Source of the DNA: an uncultured Clostridium sp.
Lineage (GTDB): Bacteria > Bacillota > Clostridia > TANB77 > CAG-508
Direction: 5' to 3'
NCBI GenBank assembly: GCA_900553695.1
Contig: USEM01000002.1
Coordinates: 1-64,000, forward strand
DNA length: 64,000 bases
The notes under the pieces are model-generated. The model made no database searches. It had not been told where the DNA came from and worked only from the letters and a program-made list of their open reading frames with translations. This document shows positions 1-9,821 of this stretch, in pieces (within the stretch, counting starts at the first letter, position 1; each line of letters begins with the position of its first letter). The position numbers were made by a program, and so were the translations under genes.

Positions 1-441
1 TACAAATTGGTTATATTTTGTTTTTACACTATCTGGGTTTGACCAGTCTGGTGTTGTTCCTTCTGGTATATCATAAATTACTAGTCCTTTATTTATACTT
101 TGTTCAGACTTTATTCCAGATACAGTAAATCCTTTTGGTATCCATGCTGTTTTTCCATCTCTTATATATTTTGTGTTCTCACTTACCCTTGTTCCTGGTA
201 GATTATCCTGTCTTTGTTGTTCCTCAACTCTTCCCAATTCGCCCATTAATTCATCTACTCTTGTTTGTTCTTGAGCAGTTTTATCATTTGTTCCTGATAC
301 TGCTTTCTCGGCACTGCCAAATAAATTGCCCTTAATAACTAGATTTATGCTTACACCTACTAAAATTAAAAGAAGTATAATTGTTATTATTAATGCTATT
401 ATAGTTATTCCTTTTTCATTAAAATTAGTTTTTTGTTTCAT
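1..441 (-). CDS. Type IV pilin-like / pseudopilin protein, 3' part cut by window edge
   Basis: This is the first 147 codons of a gene read leftwards off the window. The N-terminus MKQKTNFNEKGITIIALII is a class III prepilin signal: a short basic leader, then G|ITIIAL with a hydrophobic helix of about 20 residues (to roughly residue 33). Cleavage and N-methylation would follow the Gly. The rest (TAQEQTRVDELMGELGR, then a DGKTAWIPKGF segment) looks like the soluble head of secreted proteins that borrow a pilin leader. The start at 441 has a clean GGAGG. The leader resembles the pilin at 52752-53003 in the pilus cluster, so the same machinery may export it. The function of the head is not recognised. 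Confidence 0.8.
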   Translation of the reverse strand, partial: MKQKTNFNEKGITIIALIITIILLLILVGVSINLVIKGNLFGSAEKAVSGTNDKTAQEQTRVDELMGELGRVEEQQRQDNLPGTRVSENTKYIRDGKTAWIPKGFTVSGIKSEQSINKGLVIYDIPEGTTPDWSNPDSVKTKYNQFV

Positions 442-520
442 TTTATCCTCCTTTGTGCTTATCTATATATTTAAAATTATTCTATAATATAATTTTTGAA
501 TTTGCAATATTTTTCTTAAA

Positions 521-1306
521 TTATTTACAAATCTTTTGCCTTACATATTCGTAAAGAACTACTCCTGTTGCTACAGAAGCATTTAAGCTTTCTGTTTTTC
601 CAAGCATTGGTATAATTATTTTTGTATCTGATAGTTCTTGAATCTCTTTTGAAACTCCATTTGCTTCATTTCCTACGATTATTGCTGATTTGTTTAGTTC
701 AATATCATATAAGCTTTTATCTGTGTCTAAAGATGTTGAGATTACATTAAATTTATGTTTTTTAATTTCTTTTATTGTATCTTTTAAATTTTCGCTTTCT
801 ATTACATTTACTCTAAAAATTGCTCCCATTGTTGAGCGCACTACTTTTGAGTTGTATACATCTCCGCTTCTCTTTGATACTATTATTTGGCTTAAGCCAA
901 CACTATCTACTGTTCTTAATATTGTACCTAAGTTTCCTGGGTCTTGCAAATCGTCTAATATAACTATCATATCTTCTTTATAGTTAATTTCTTTGTTACC
1001 TTCTGGTTTTCCAACCACGGCTAAAATTCCCTGTGGATTTTTAACTTCTGTTATTGTGTTAAACACTTTTTCATCCACATATATGCAGTTTTGCTTTGCA
1101 ACTTCATACATTGAATTTTGGGTTATTGCCTCTTTATTACAATTATCACATACTATAATTGTTTTTACATTTGCCTTTTCTTTTATTGCTTCATTTATAA
1201 GTTTTATTCCTTCTATAACATATTCTCCATATTCATCCCTGTATTTCTTCTCTTTTAGCTTTCTTATATGTTTAATAGTTTCATTATCCTTACTGGTTAT
1301 TAGCAT
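521..1306 (-). CDS. TrmH/SpoU-family RNA 2'-O-methyltransferase
   Basis: This 261-residue protein has the SpoU layout: an N-terminal substrate-binding domain (about residues 1-100) and a knotted SAM-binding domain. Motif 1 is DLQDPGNLGTILRTVDSVG, motif 2 is KVVRSTMGAIFRV, and motif 3 near the C-terminus is IPMLGKTESLNASVATGVV. It is the usual size of the YsgA/RlmB-like enzymes that methylate ribose in rRNA or tRNA. The exact target cannot be read from sequence. The start overlaps the end of mfd by 17 bp, so the two are probably co-transcribed. Confidence 0.88.
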   Translation of the reverse strand: MLITSKDNETIKHIRKLKEKKYRDEYGEYVIEGIKLINEAIKEKANVKTIIVCDNCNKEAITQNSMYEVAKQNCIYVDEKVFNTITEVKNPQGILAVVGKPEGNKEINYKEDMIVILDDLQDPGNLGTILRTVDSVGLSQIIVSKRSGDVYNSKVVRSTMGAIFRVNVIESENLKDTIKEIKKHKFNVISTSLDTDKSLYDIELNKSAIIVGNEANGVSKEIQELSDTKIIIPMLGKTESLNASVATGVVLYEYVRQKICK

Positions 1307-4300
1307 CTTTTAATAACTCTCCTATCTCTTGAATTATATTCTTTTGGTCTTGAACTTTGTATGTTATGTATGGCGTAATTCCTGTAGAGAATTTGATTTT
1401 ATCGTTATATTTATGTACAAGTTCTGCCATATCTAGTGTAAACTTATCTGGCTCAAAGTATAGTATTATATTATTTTGCTTCTGAATAACTTTTATTATA
1501 CCACAATTTTTACACATTTCCTTAATTTTTACAATTTTAATTAAGTTTAATGTTTCTTCTGGTATTTTTCCAAATCTATCTGTTAAATCTTCTTCAATAT
1601 TCTTAAAGTCTTCATCTGTTCTACATAGTGCTATATTTCTGTAACTTTCCATTTTTTGATCTTGATTTTCAATATATGTATCTGGTATGAAGCTTGAAAT
1701 ATTAATATCAATTGTAACTTCTGGTTCTTCCTCTGTTTTTATTCCCTTTTGCTCTTTAATTACTTCATCTAAAATCTTGCAATATGTATCATATCCAACT
1801 TCGTCTATATGGCCATGTTGAATTTCACCTAGCATACTTCCAGCTCCTCTTATTTCTAGGTCTCTCATTGCAATTTTAAAGCCTGAACCAAATTCGGTGA
1901 ATTCTTTTATAGCTTTTAGCCTTTTTTCTGCAACTTCTGTAATCATTTTGTCTCGTTTATATGTTATATATGCATATGCTTGTTTATCGCTTCTACCAAC
2001 TCTTCCTCTAATTTGATATAGCTGTGCTAGACCAAGTCTATCAGCATTTTCTACAATTATAGTATTTGCATTTGGTATGTCTATTCCAGATTCTAAAATA
2101 GTTGTACATACAAGTACATTTATTTCTTTATCTACAAATTTTTGCATTATATCTTCTATTTCATGTCCTGACATTTGTCCATGTGCAAAAGCTACTTTAG
2201 CTTCTGGTACAAGCTTTGCAATATCATCAGCTTTCTTATCTATGTTTTCTACATTATTATATAGATAGAAAACTTGCCCATCTCTTCCAAGTTCTTTTGT
2301 TATTGCTTCTTTAACAACTTCATCATCGTATTCTAACACATAAGTTTGAACGGGGCGTCTATTTTGTGGTGGCTCGTATAGGCAAGACATGTCTCTTACT
2401 CCTACAATAGACATATGCAATGTTCTAGGTATTGGTGTTGCTGTCATTGTTAGTACATCTATATTTGTTTTTAGTTTTTTAATTTTTTCTTTATGTTTTA
2501 CTCCAAATCTATGCTCTTCATCTATTATTAGTAATCCTAAATTTTTATATTCAATTTGGTCATTTAATAATTTATGTGTTCCTATTACAATATCTACCTC
2601 TCCTGTTTTTAAACCTTTTATTACTTCTTTTTGTTTTGATGCTGGAACAAATCTATTAAGTAATTCTATTCTTATTGGATAATCTTTCATTCTTTCTTTA
2701 AAAGTATCATATTGTTGTGTTGCTAGAATTGTTGTTGGTGCTAAATATGCAACTTGCTTTTGGTCCATACATGCTTTAAAAGCTCCTCTTAAAGCCACTT
2801 CTGTTTTACCATACCCAACATCTCCGGCAAAGTAATCTATCCATTGGCTTTTCGCTTTCCATATCTTTTTTCATTTCTTCTATGCTTCTTAATTGGTCAT
2901 TTGTTTCAGTATATGGAAATTTTTGTTCAAATTCTTTTTGCCATTCTGTATCTTTTGAGAACATAAATCCTTTTGCCTTTTCTCTCTTTGCATATAACTC
3001 AATTAGGTCTTTTGCAATTTCTTGTAAATTAGACTTGACTCTTGCTTTTGCCTTTGCCCAGTCTTTGCTTCCAAGTTTGTTTAGCCTTGGTGCTCCATCT
3101 CCTGAACCTATATATTTCTTTACATTATCTAAACTGCTTGTTGGAACATATAAAATACCATCATCTTTGTATTTTATTTTAATATAGTCTTTTGTAACTC
3201 CCGCAGCTTGAATTGTGTTTATTCCAACGAATTGTCCAACTCCGTTTGTTCTATGTACTATGTAATCTCCAACTTTTAGGTCTGAGAAGATTATTGTTTC
3301 ACCTGCTTTGAATTGCTCTGGTGTTTTTCTTTTCTTTTTTGGGATATTAAATAGCTCTTCTATTGATATTACAAGTAAATTGAAATCATAGCATTCAAAT
3401 CCCTCTGTAAGAGAACCTTCTGTTATTATTAATTTTTGGAGCTGTTTTGGGTTGTTTATTTTTTCTGCAAGAAGGTCTTTTGTTCTTTTTATGTTATTTT
3501 GATTTCCACAAAGTATGGCTATTGTTGTACCTTGTCCAAGTCCTTCTTGTACTTCCTTAAACAATAGATCCATTGAACTACGAAAAAAGTTTACCTCCCT
3601 ATAGCTAAAACTATATCCGTTTCTTTTTGCATGCATACTTTGTTTATCTACAAAACCTATATCTTTATTTTCTAAGTATATAGTTTGAATACTTTTTATT
3701 CTATCTAAAAATTCTATATAATCTTCTATCTTTTCTAGTAATTCTGGTATATAACGTTTTTTTTCTACTAAGTTTTGCATTAACAGTTTTGTATCTTTTA
3801 TAACGTTTTCAGACCTTGCTTTTATTTTGCTTACTTCATCTATAAATATAATATAGTTGTCTTTTATGTAGTCTATAAAAGTATTATCTGGGTTGTTATA
3901 AAACTTATTCCAATATTTATCTATTTTGTTTGTGAAGTTTCCTTCTAAAATTTCTTCTTTATCTCTTTGATCTTGAATGTCTTTTGCAACTTCTTCTAGT
4001 GGCTTATCTAATAAAAATTCATGTGCTGGGTATATTTTTATATTTTCTCGTTTTTCTAAAGACCTTTGTGTGTTGATATCAAATGTTCTTATTGAATCTA
4101 TTTCATCTCCCCATAGTTCAATACGAATTCCTTGCTTTTCAGAAATTGCAACATCTATAATGCCACCTCTTACACTGAATTCAGATTTGTTTTCAACTAC
4201 ATCTTGTCTTTCATATCCAAGTAGTACAAGTTTTTGCTTTATTTCTTCAAGATTGATTACATCACCAATTTTAAGTTCTAATATATTTTTATATAGCACA

Positions 4301-4692
4301 TCTTCTGGTATAATTTTTTGGCTTACTGCTTCAATAGTTGTTACAATTATTTTAGCTTGCTTTTTATGTATTTCGTTTAAACATGCTATTCTACTGTATG
4401 TTATATCTTTGCTTTCAGCTAAATAATCATATGCCAATATCTCTTTTTTAGGAAAATAATTAATGTTATTTTCAAAATATTCTAAGTTTCTTATAATCTT
4501 TTTAGCTTGTAACTCATTATATGTAATTATACAAATTGGCTTTTCTGCATAAAAGTAAGTGGAATATGCAAAATGCACCTTTCCACTATCTGTTAAACCA
4601 GAAAGCATAATTGGACTTATATTGTCTTTTACATTTGAAATATAATCATTAAACTTCTTAAAGTTTGGAAGTATTTTTACTATATCGTTCAT
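1290..4692 (-). CDS. mfd: Transcription-repair coupling factor Mfd, needs a +1 shift at a CGG codon
   Basis: Mfd is an ATP-driven translocase that removes RNA polymerase stalled at DNA lesions and recruits UvrABC. The first frame (4692 to codon 622) carries the UvrB-like region and the CarD-like RNAP-interaction domain (SDLKVGDYIVHRTNGVGQF). The second frame carries the motor: Walker A GYGKTEVALR, Walker B DEEHRFGV, TATPIPRTLH, QIRGRVGRS and the TRCF C-terminal domain. The frames meet in the conserved segment MDRLLC-GDVGYGKT. At 2826-2824 the zero frame reads TGC CGG AGA and soon stops. Skipping the C of CGG gives TGC GGA GAT (C-G-D), exactly the family motif. The joined protein is 1133 residues, normal for Mfd. 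Without the shift the Walker A motif and the whole motor are lost. Confidence 0.93.
2824..2826 (-). other. CGG +1 recoding site in mfd
   Basis: Codon 623 is CGG after TGC. The protein continues at GGA (Gly) after one base is skipped, restoring the conserved C-G-D-V-G-Y-G-K-T segment. Confidence 0.9.
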
Positions 4693-4768
4693 CTAATGTC
4701 TCCTTATTTTCAAAAACTCATTTGATAATTATACCACAAAATAGCTAGAATTGGAAGGTTTTTACATG

Positions 4769-4800
4769 AAAAAGCCACACATCTTTTTGTGTGACTTTTT
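4769..4800. terminator. Bidirectional intrinsic terminator
   Basis: A hairpin with stem AAAAAGCCACACA / TGTGTGACTTTTT (one G-T pair) lies just downstream of the acyltransferase-like gene and upstream of mfd. A and T runs flank it on both sides. Confidence 0.8.
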
Positions 4801-4810
4801 TAATTTAAAA

Positions 4811-5662
4811 TTATTCTACATCTTGTTTGTAATCTGGTGCTGTTTCTAATAATTCTGGTTTTTTTAAATATCTAAATAATGATTTGAAAGAGTTTGCATA
4901 ATAAAATCCATCACAAATTCTTTCATCTCCAACGAAAGCAAGCGTTATACATTTTTCTTCTTTTATTTCTTCGTCTTCATATATAAAGCTTTTTTTCTTT
5001 TTTCCCATTGAAAAGAACATACTTGTTGTTCCAAAGTTATATAAATGATGATATATTGTGTCTATTCCTAATGATCCAACATTTGTTAAAAATATACTTG
5101 TGTGGAATGGACTTGCTTTTATTATTGCTTTTGGTAAAAGTCCATGTCTATCTAGGAATTTTAAGAATTTAACAGCTACTCTAATTAATCCTGTTGGTAT
5201 TAAACCAAGAGTTTTAGCTAATTTATCAGTTTCATTATTAGCTTCAACTTCTTTGTTTTGTTCAATTATTGCATCTAGCTTTTGTTTAATATCAAAAATA
5301 GTTTCTGTTCCTTGATATTCAATTTTTGTAGTTGTTTCAACTCCATCATCTGTAAGATTTTTCTTAATTGCAAGTGATACATATATTTTGTTTCTTGCAT
5401 ATGTTGTGCCATTCATAACAAATCTGTTTAATCGTGGTCTTTCAGCAATTACTCTTACAATTGCTGCATAAATAATATGCATGTATGCAATTTTAATTCC
5501 ATCTTTTGCCTTATTATCTATGTATTCGTCTAAATATTTTATTGGAATATCTTGCTTATATAAAACTTGTGAATCGTTCCTTTCTAACATTACACTAGGT
5601 ATTACCTTAAAGAATGCTGGTAATGTTTTAATTTTTCTTCCATCGCTTCTGTGTCCAAACAT
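4811..5662 (-). CDS. 2-oxoacid dehydrogenase E2 / CAT-like acyltransferase domain protein
   Basis: This 283-residue protein resembles the catalytic domain of E2 acyltransferases and chloramphenicol acetyltransferase, with no lipoyl or peripheral-subunit-binding domain. The C-terminal DERICDGFYYANSF segment matches the DHRxxDG active-site region, with the His replaced by Glu-Arg context. PFHTSIFLTNVGSLG corresponds to the conserved SNVG region of the fold. It stands alone between mfd and a small membrane gene, with its own terminator. The substrate is unknown, and the changed His leaves catalytic activity uncertain. Confidence 0.7.
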   Translation of the reverse strand: MFGHRSDGRKIKTLPAFFKVIPSVMLERNDSQVLYKQDIPIKYLDEYIDNKAKDGIKIAYMHIIYAAIVRVIAERPRLNRFVMNGTTYARNKIYVSLAIKKNLTDDGVETTTKIEYQGTETIFDIKQKLDAIIEQNKEVEANNETDKLAKTLGLIPTGLIRVAVKFLKFLDRHGLLPKAIIKASPFHTSIFLTNVGSLGIDTIYHHLYNFGTTSMFFSMGKKKKSFIYEDEEIKEEKCITLAFVGDERICDGFYYANSFKSLFRYLKKPELLETAPDYKQDVE

Positions 5663-5843
5663 AAAAAATATCTTCCCCTCTATGTGCTAAGCTTTGTTTA
5701 TTAGTACACATATCTATTTTATATTTATTGTCGCAAAAAGTCAAGTTTGGGAAGAAAATTTTATCTAATAAATTTTTTCATTCTAGTATTTTCCATTGCT
5801 TTTTAATCTATTTTATGTTAACATAATTTTAGGAGGATTACAT

Positions 5844-6095
5844 ATGATGAAGAATTTTATTAATGATTTTAAAGGTATTGATATTTCTATAATAAATGTT
5901 ATGAAAGGCGGTTTTAAAGCTTCTTTGGTGTTATGTTTAATTGCTACATATATTATGTATTTATATGTTTTAAACCCTGTATCACATATGGCTTTTGATA
6001 TTGGCTATTCTATTGCAAGATGTGGTTTAATGTTTTTTGTTAGTTTTTTAGTTGGAGCTTTAGCTAGCCATTATATAATTAATAGGAAAACATAG
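5844..6095 (+). CDS. Small two-helix membrane protein
   Basis: This 83-residue protein starts at the ATG 844 behind AGGAGG. Two hydrophobic stretches are visible: GGFKASLVLCLIATYIMYLY (about 22-41) and a second around ARCGLMFFVSFLVGALASHY (about 57-76). It ends in a short basic tail (NRKT). No family is recognised. It is transcribed toward the foreign-looking cassette at 6178 but is separated from it by a promoter. Confidence 0.6.
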   Translation: MMKNFINDFKGIDISIINVMKGGFKASLVLCLIATYIMYLYVLNPVSHMAFDIGYSIARCGLMFFVSFLVGALASHYIINRKT

Positions 6096-6096
6096 G

Positions 6097-6125
6097 TTGA
6101 ATTTTATGGAAACTTGTGGTATACT
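6097..6125 (+). promoter_or_regulatory. Sigma-A type promoter of orphan cassette 1
   Basis: -35 TTGAAT (6097-6102) and -10 TATACT (6120-6125) are separated by exactly 17 bp, upstream of the orphan gene at 6178. Confidence 0.7.
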
Positions 6126-6177
6126 ACTTTAGAATTTCCATTTAGGAAATTACTTTATATTTTTGGAGGTTAAAATC

Positions 6178-6465
6178 ATGAAGGGGAAAAAGACCGTGCC
6201 CATTGATTGTGATGTTTTTTGCATCAAACCGTTTCACTGCCGGGACGACATCATGATTACCGGGAACTTTTATGCAATGGCAGAGTGTTCCCTTGGCAAC
6301 CTCGAGACTGGAGAAGATATTCTCATCAAATCTCCCGAACCCGTTCTGGCCAAAAGTCTTTCGGCTCATGGGCGCATCGACGTAAATACGTTCTTGCTCC
6401 TTTGTCCCGAAATTCGTGCTGAAAAAGGCTGTTTCATTCATCAGCCCTACAAATTTTCTGATTAA
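6178..6465 (+). CDS. Orphan gene cassette 1, GC-richer hypothetical protein with one in-frame CGG
   Basis: This predicted 95-residue soluble protein starts MKGKKTVPIDCDVFCIK and uses codons unlike its neighbours (many NNC/NNG codons, CGC, GGG, CTC), so the region is visibly GC-richer. It is a self-contained unit with a promoter at 6097-6125, GGAGG 8 nt before the ATG, and a terminator at 475-499 of the same kilobase. Codon 22 (6241-6243) is an in-frame CGG. Under the rule seen in host genes, translation would shift there and stop four codons later. Either CGG is read as Arg here or only a 25-residue peptide is made. No family is recognised. Confidence 0.6.
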   Translation: MKGKKTVPIDCDVFCIKPFHCRDDIMITGNFYAMAECSLGNLETGEDILIKSPEPVLAKSLSAHGRIDVNTFLLLCPEIRAEKGCFIHQPYKFSD

Positions 6466-6474
6466 CCTTCAAAG

Positions 6475-6499
6475 CTCCCCTTAAGGCTCTTAAGGGGAG
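6475..6499. terminator. Terminator between orphan cassette 1 and gatB
   Basis: Stem CTCCCCTTA / TAAGGGGAG with a short loop lies between two converging genes. Confidence 0.75.
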
Positions 6500-6504
6500 T
6501 TACT

Positions 6505-7944
6505 TTATTTATTTAATTCTTCTAAGAACATTTTGTTTAACATTTGTGGATTTGCTTTTCCTTTTGTTTCTTTCATTGCCTGTCCCACTAAGAAGCCTAA
6601 TGCTCTGTCTTTACCAGCTTTATAATCTGCTATTGATGCTGGGTTTGCTTCAAGTATTTTTTGTACTACTTCTTTAATTGCACCTTCATCTGAAATTTGT
6701 ATCCAACCTTTTTCTTTTATTATATCCTCTGGGTCTTTTGGGTTTTCAAATAATTCTTCTAATACTTGTTTTGCAATTTTTGAACTTATTGTTCCTTTAT
6801 CTATTAATATTATTAGTTTTCCAAGTTCTTCTGGTGTAAATGGTATTGCACTTGGTTCTTCTTCTTTTTCGTTTAATATTCTTGTTATATCTGTCATTAT
6901 CCAGTTGCTAACTGCTTTTGGGTTCTTACATATTTCTGTTGCTTGTTCAAATAAATCTGATAGATGTTTTGATGTTGTTAAAATATTGCTATCATATTCT
7001 GGAAGTTTGTATTCTTCAATATATCTTGCACGTCTGCTTTCTGGCATTTCTGGAAGTGTTTTTCTTATTTCTTCTATCATTTCATCTGATATTTTTATAA
7101 TTCCTAAATCTGGTTCTGGGAAATATCTGTAGTCTTGTGCATCTTCTTTATCCCTCATTGAGAAAGTTTTGCCTGATACTTCGTCCCATCTTAATGTTTC
7201 TTGGTATATTTTATTTCCTTTTTCAAGTTCTTCTACTTGACGCTCAGCTTCGTATTCAATGGCTCTTGCAATTGACCTAAATGAGTTCATGTTTTTCATT
7301 TCCGTTCTTGTTCCAAATTCTTTTGCACCTTTTTTTCTAACAGAAACATTTACATCAGCTCTTAAAGAACCTTCTTGCATTTTACAATCTGATACTTCAA
7401 TATATTCTAATATTGATTTTAGCTTTTTCAAATACTTATCCGCTTCTTCTACGCTTCTCATATCTGGTTCTGATACTATTTCGATTAGTGGAACTCCACT
7501 TCTGTTTAAATCCACTAAACTGCCTCTTCCAAATTCATCATGATTTAATTTTCCTGCATCTTCTTCTATATGAATTCTTGTAATTCCTATTTTTTTAGAA
7601 TCTTCTCCTTCTTCTATTTCTACATAACCCTTTGTGCAAAGTGGCATATCAAATTGTGATATCTGATATGACTTTGGTAAGTCTGGGTAGAAATAATTTT
7701 TTCTATCGTTTTTACTAACTCTTGTAATATTACAGTTTGTAGCAAGTCCTGCTTTTATTGCGTATTCTACAACTCTTTTATTAAGAACTGGAAGTGCTCC
7801 TGGCATTGCCATACATACTGGGCAGCAATGTGTGTTTGGTTCTCCACCAAATTCTGTTGGGCATGAGCAGAATATTTTTGTTTTTGTAGATAATTCTGCA
7901 TGTACTTCTAATCCTATTACCATTTCATAATCTTCTCTTAACAT
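6505..7944 (-). CDS. gatB: Aspartyl/glutamyl-tRNA amidotransferase subunit B
   Basis: This 479-residue protein starts MLREDYEMVIGLEVHAEL, the hallmark of GatB. It recognises misacylated Glu-tRNA(Gln) or Asp-tRNA(Asn) and phosphorylates the acyl group before amidation. FCSCPTEFGGEPNTHCCPVC holds the zinc-binding cysteines, GVPLIEIVSEPD follows, and the C-terminal YqeY-like tail (about 400-479) contacts tRNA. It is the last gene of a gatC-gatA-gatB operon, 9 bp after gatA. Confidence 0.97.
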   Translation of the reverse strand: MLREDYEMVIGLEVHAELSTKTKIFCSCPTEFGGEPNTHCCPVCMAMPGALPVLNKRVVEYAIKAGLATNCNITRVSKNDRKNYFYPDLPKSYQISQFDMPLCTKGYVEIEEGEDSKKIGITRIHIEEDAGKLNHDEFGRGSLVDLNRSGVPLIEIVSEPDMRSVEEADKYLKKLKSILEYIEVSDCKMQEGSLRADVNVSVRKKGAKEFGTRTEMKNMNSFRSIARAIEYEAERQVEELEKGNKIYQETLRWDEVSGKTFSMRDKEDAQDYRYFPEPDLGIIKISDEMIEEIRKTLPEMPESRRARYIEEYKLPEYDSNILTTSKHLSDLFEQATEICKNPKAVSNWIMTDITRILNEKEEEPSAIPFTPEELGKLIILIDKGTISSKIAKQVLEELFENPKDPEDIIKEKGWIQISDEGAIKEVVQKILEANPASIADYKAGKDRALGFLVGQAMKETKGKANPQMLNKMFLEELNK

Positions 7945-7953
7945 ATTCTCCTC

Positions 7954-9405
7954 CTAATTTTTAAATGTTGGTTTATTGTTTTCTCTAAATTTAATTTCTT
8001 GTTCATAAGTATATGCTGCTTGTATGATACTTTCTTCATCAAAAGGTTTTCCTATTAGTTGTAAGCCGATTGGCATTCCTTGGCTATCTACCCCACATGG
8101 AATTGAAATTCCTGGAAGTCCTGCAATATTTACAGAAACTGTGCAAAGGTCTGCTAAATACATTTCTAATGGGTTATTTGATTTTGTGCCTATTTTATAT
8201 GCAACTGTTGGTGATGTTGGTGTAAGTAGCATATCAAACTTCTCAAACAATTTCTCAAATTCCTGTTTAATTACAGTTCTAACTTTTTGTGCTTTTTTGT
8301 AATATGCATCATAATATCCTGAAGATAATACATATGTTCCTAGTATTATTCTTCTTTTTACTTCTGCTCCAAAGCCTTCACTTCTAGAATTTTCATATAA
8401 TTCTTTTAAGTTTGTAAAGTTTTTGGTTCTATATCCATATCTTATTCCATCAAATCTACCTAAGTTTGAGCTTGCTTCTGCACATGCAATTATATAATAC
8501 ACTGCTAATGCTTCGTTTGCAATATCTAGTGTACATTCTTCAACTGTTGCTCCTAGTTTTTTGTATTCTTCAATCGCCTTTTTTACTGCTTCTTTTACTT
8601 CTTCGTTTATTCCTTCTCCTAAAAGTTCTTTTGGAACTCCTATTTTGAATTTGCTTACATCTTTTACCAAGCTTTTTGTATAGTCTTTTTTAGGCATATT
8701 TACTGAAGTTGAATCTTTTTCATCATGTCCTGCTATAACATTTAACAATATAGCACTATCTGTAACATCTTTTGTGATAGGACCTATTTGGTCAAGTGAT
8801 GATGCAAATGCAACTAATCCATATCTTGAAACTAGCCCATATGTAGGTTTTAAACCTACTACACCACAAAGTGCTGCTGGCTGACGTATTGATCCACCTG
8901 TATCTGAACCAAGTGCCCAAGGTACCATATCACTTGCTACTGCTGCTGCACTTCCTCCACTAGATCCACCTGGTGCTGTTTCTAAGTTCCATGGGTTTCT
9001 TGTTGTTTTAAATGCTGAATATTCTGTTGAAGCTCCCATTGCAAATTCATCCATATTAAGCTTTCCAAGGCTAATAATTCCTTCATTTTCTAGTTTTTCT
9101 ACAACTGTTGCATTATATGGTGCAATAAAGTTTTCTAGCATTTTTGAACTACATGTTGTTTTTACACCTTTTGTGCATAGGTTATCTTTTAAACCTATTG
9201 GTATTCCAGCAAGCTTTGAATTTTCTCTATTTACATTTTTAGCTTGCTCTTTGGCTGTATCTATTGTCTCTGTTACAAAAGCTTGTACATCTTTTTCTTT
9301 TTCATTTATTCTTTTTGCATAACTTTCTATTATATCTTCAGATGTTATTTCTTTTTTATCTAACTTTTCTATTAATTCATGTACTGTTAATTCATAAAGT
9401 TCCAT
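7954..9405 (-). CDS. gatA: Aspartyl/glutamyl-tRNA amidotransferase subunit A
   Basis: This 483-residue amidase-signature enzyme releases ammonia from glutamine for GatB. The Ser-cisSer-Lys triad is visible: Lys near residue 73 in GIPIGLKDN, then GGSSGGSAAAVA and GSDTGGSIRQPA. It is the normal length, in the middle of the gatCAB operon, and starts at MELYELTVHEL behind GGAGG. Confidence 0.97.
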   Translation of the reverse strand: MELYELTVHELIEKLDKKEITSEDIIESYAKRINEKEKDVQAFVTETIDTAKEQAKNVNRENSKLAGIPIGLKDNLCTKGVKTTCSSKMLENFIAPYNATVVEKLENEGIISLGKLNMDEFAMGASTEYSAFKTTRNPWNLETAPGGSSGGSAAAVASDMVPWALGSDTGGSIRQPAALCGVVGLKPTYGLVSRYGLVAFASSLDQIGPITKDVTDSAILLNVIAGHDEKDSTSVNMPKKDYTKSLVKDVSKFKIGVPKELLGEGINEEVKEAVKKAIEEYKKLGATVEECTLDIANEALAVYYIIACAEASSNLGRFDGIRYGYRTKNFTNLKELYENSRSEGFGAEVKRRIILGTYVLSSGYYDAYYKKAQKVRTVIKQEFEKLFEKFDMLLTPTSPTVAYKIGTKSNNPLEMYLADLCTVSVNIAGLPGISIPCGVDSQGMPIGLQLIGKPFDEESIIQAAYTYEQEIKFRENNKPTFKN

Positions 9406-9417
9406 GTGGGTTCCTCC

Positions 9418-9702
9418 TTAAATAACCTTTGGTATGCTAAACATATTGTTTTGCTTTTCTGGTGCATTTTGTAATAATGCTGCTTCATCTTCAAATGTTT
9501 TTACTTCATCTTCTCTAAAAACATTTACATTACTTGTGCTACCAATTGTTTCGCTAATATTTTCTGTATTTACTCCATTTACTATATTTGCAAAATTTAA
9601 TATATCTTGAAGATTTTTTCTATATTCCTCAATTTCTTCTTCTTTTAGTTTCAAACATGCTAGTTTTGCAATGTGCAAAACATCTTCCTTTTCAACTTGC
9701 AT
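9418..9702 (-). CDS. gatC: Aspartyl/glutamyl-tRNA amidotransferase subunit C
   Basis: This is a 94-residue subunit that stabilises GatA-GatB. The N-terminal VLHIAKLACLKLKEEEIE helix and the C-terminal FREDEVK...LLQNAPEKQNNMFSIPKVI are typical of the family. It is the first gene of the operon, read away from the divergent PBP gene. Confidence 0.95.
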   Translation of the reverse strand: MQVEKEDVLHIAKLACLKLKEEEIEEYRKNLQDILNFANIVNGVNTENISETIGSTSNVNVFREDEVKTFEDEAALLQNAPEKQNNMFSIPKVI

Positions 9703-9821
9703 TCTCTCTCATCCTCTCTTTAATTTATCTTCAATATTATATACCTAAATTCGCAAAAAAACAATATGAAACACTTGATTTTTAAGAATTTATAATATAC
9801 AATAATACCCATGGAGGACAT

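Noticed and set aside
135..335. Plus-strand hydrophobic open frames rich in Leu/Phe/Ser throughout the window.
   Set aside because: They are shadows of minus-strand genes in AT-rich DNA and lack ribosome binding sites.
6142..6441. Minus-strand open frame opposite orphan cassette 1.
   Set aside because: No ribosome binding site or promoter. The plus-strand gene has promoter, GGAGG and terminator.
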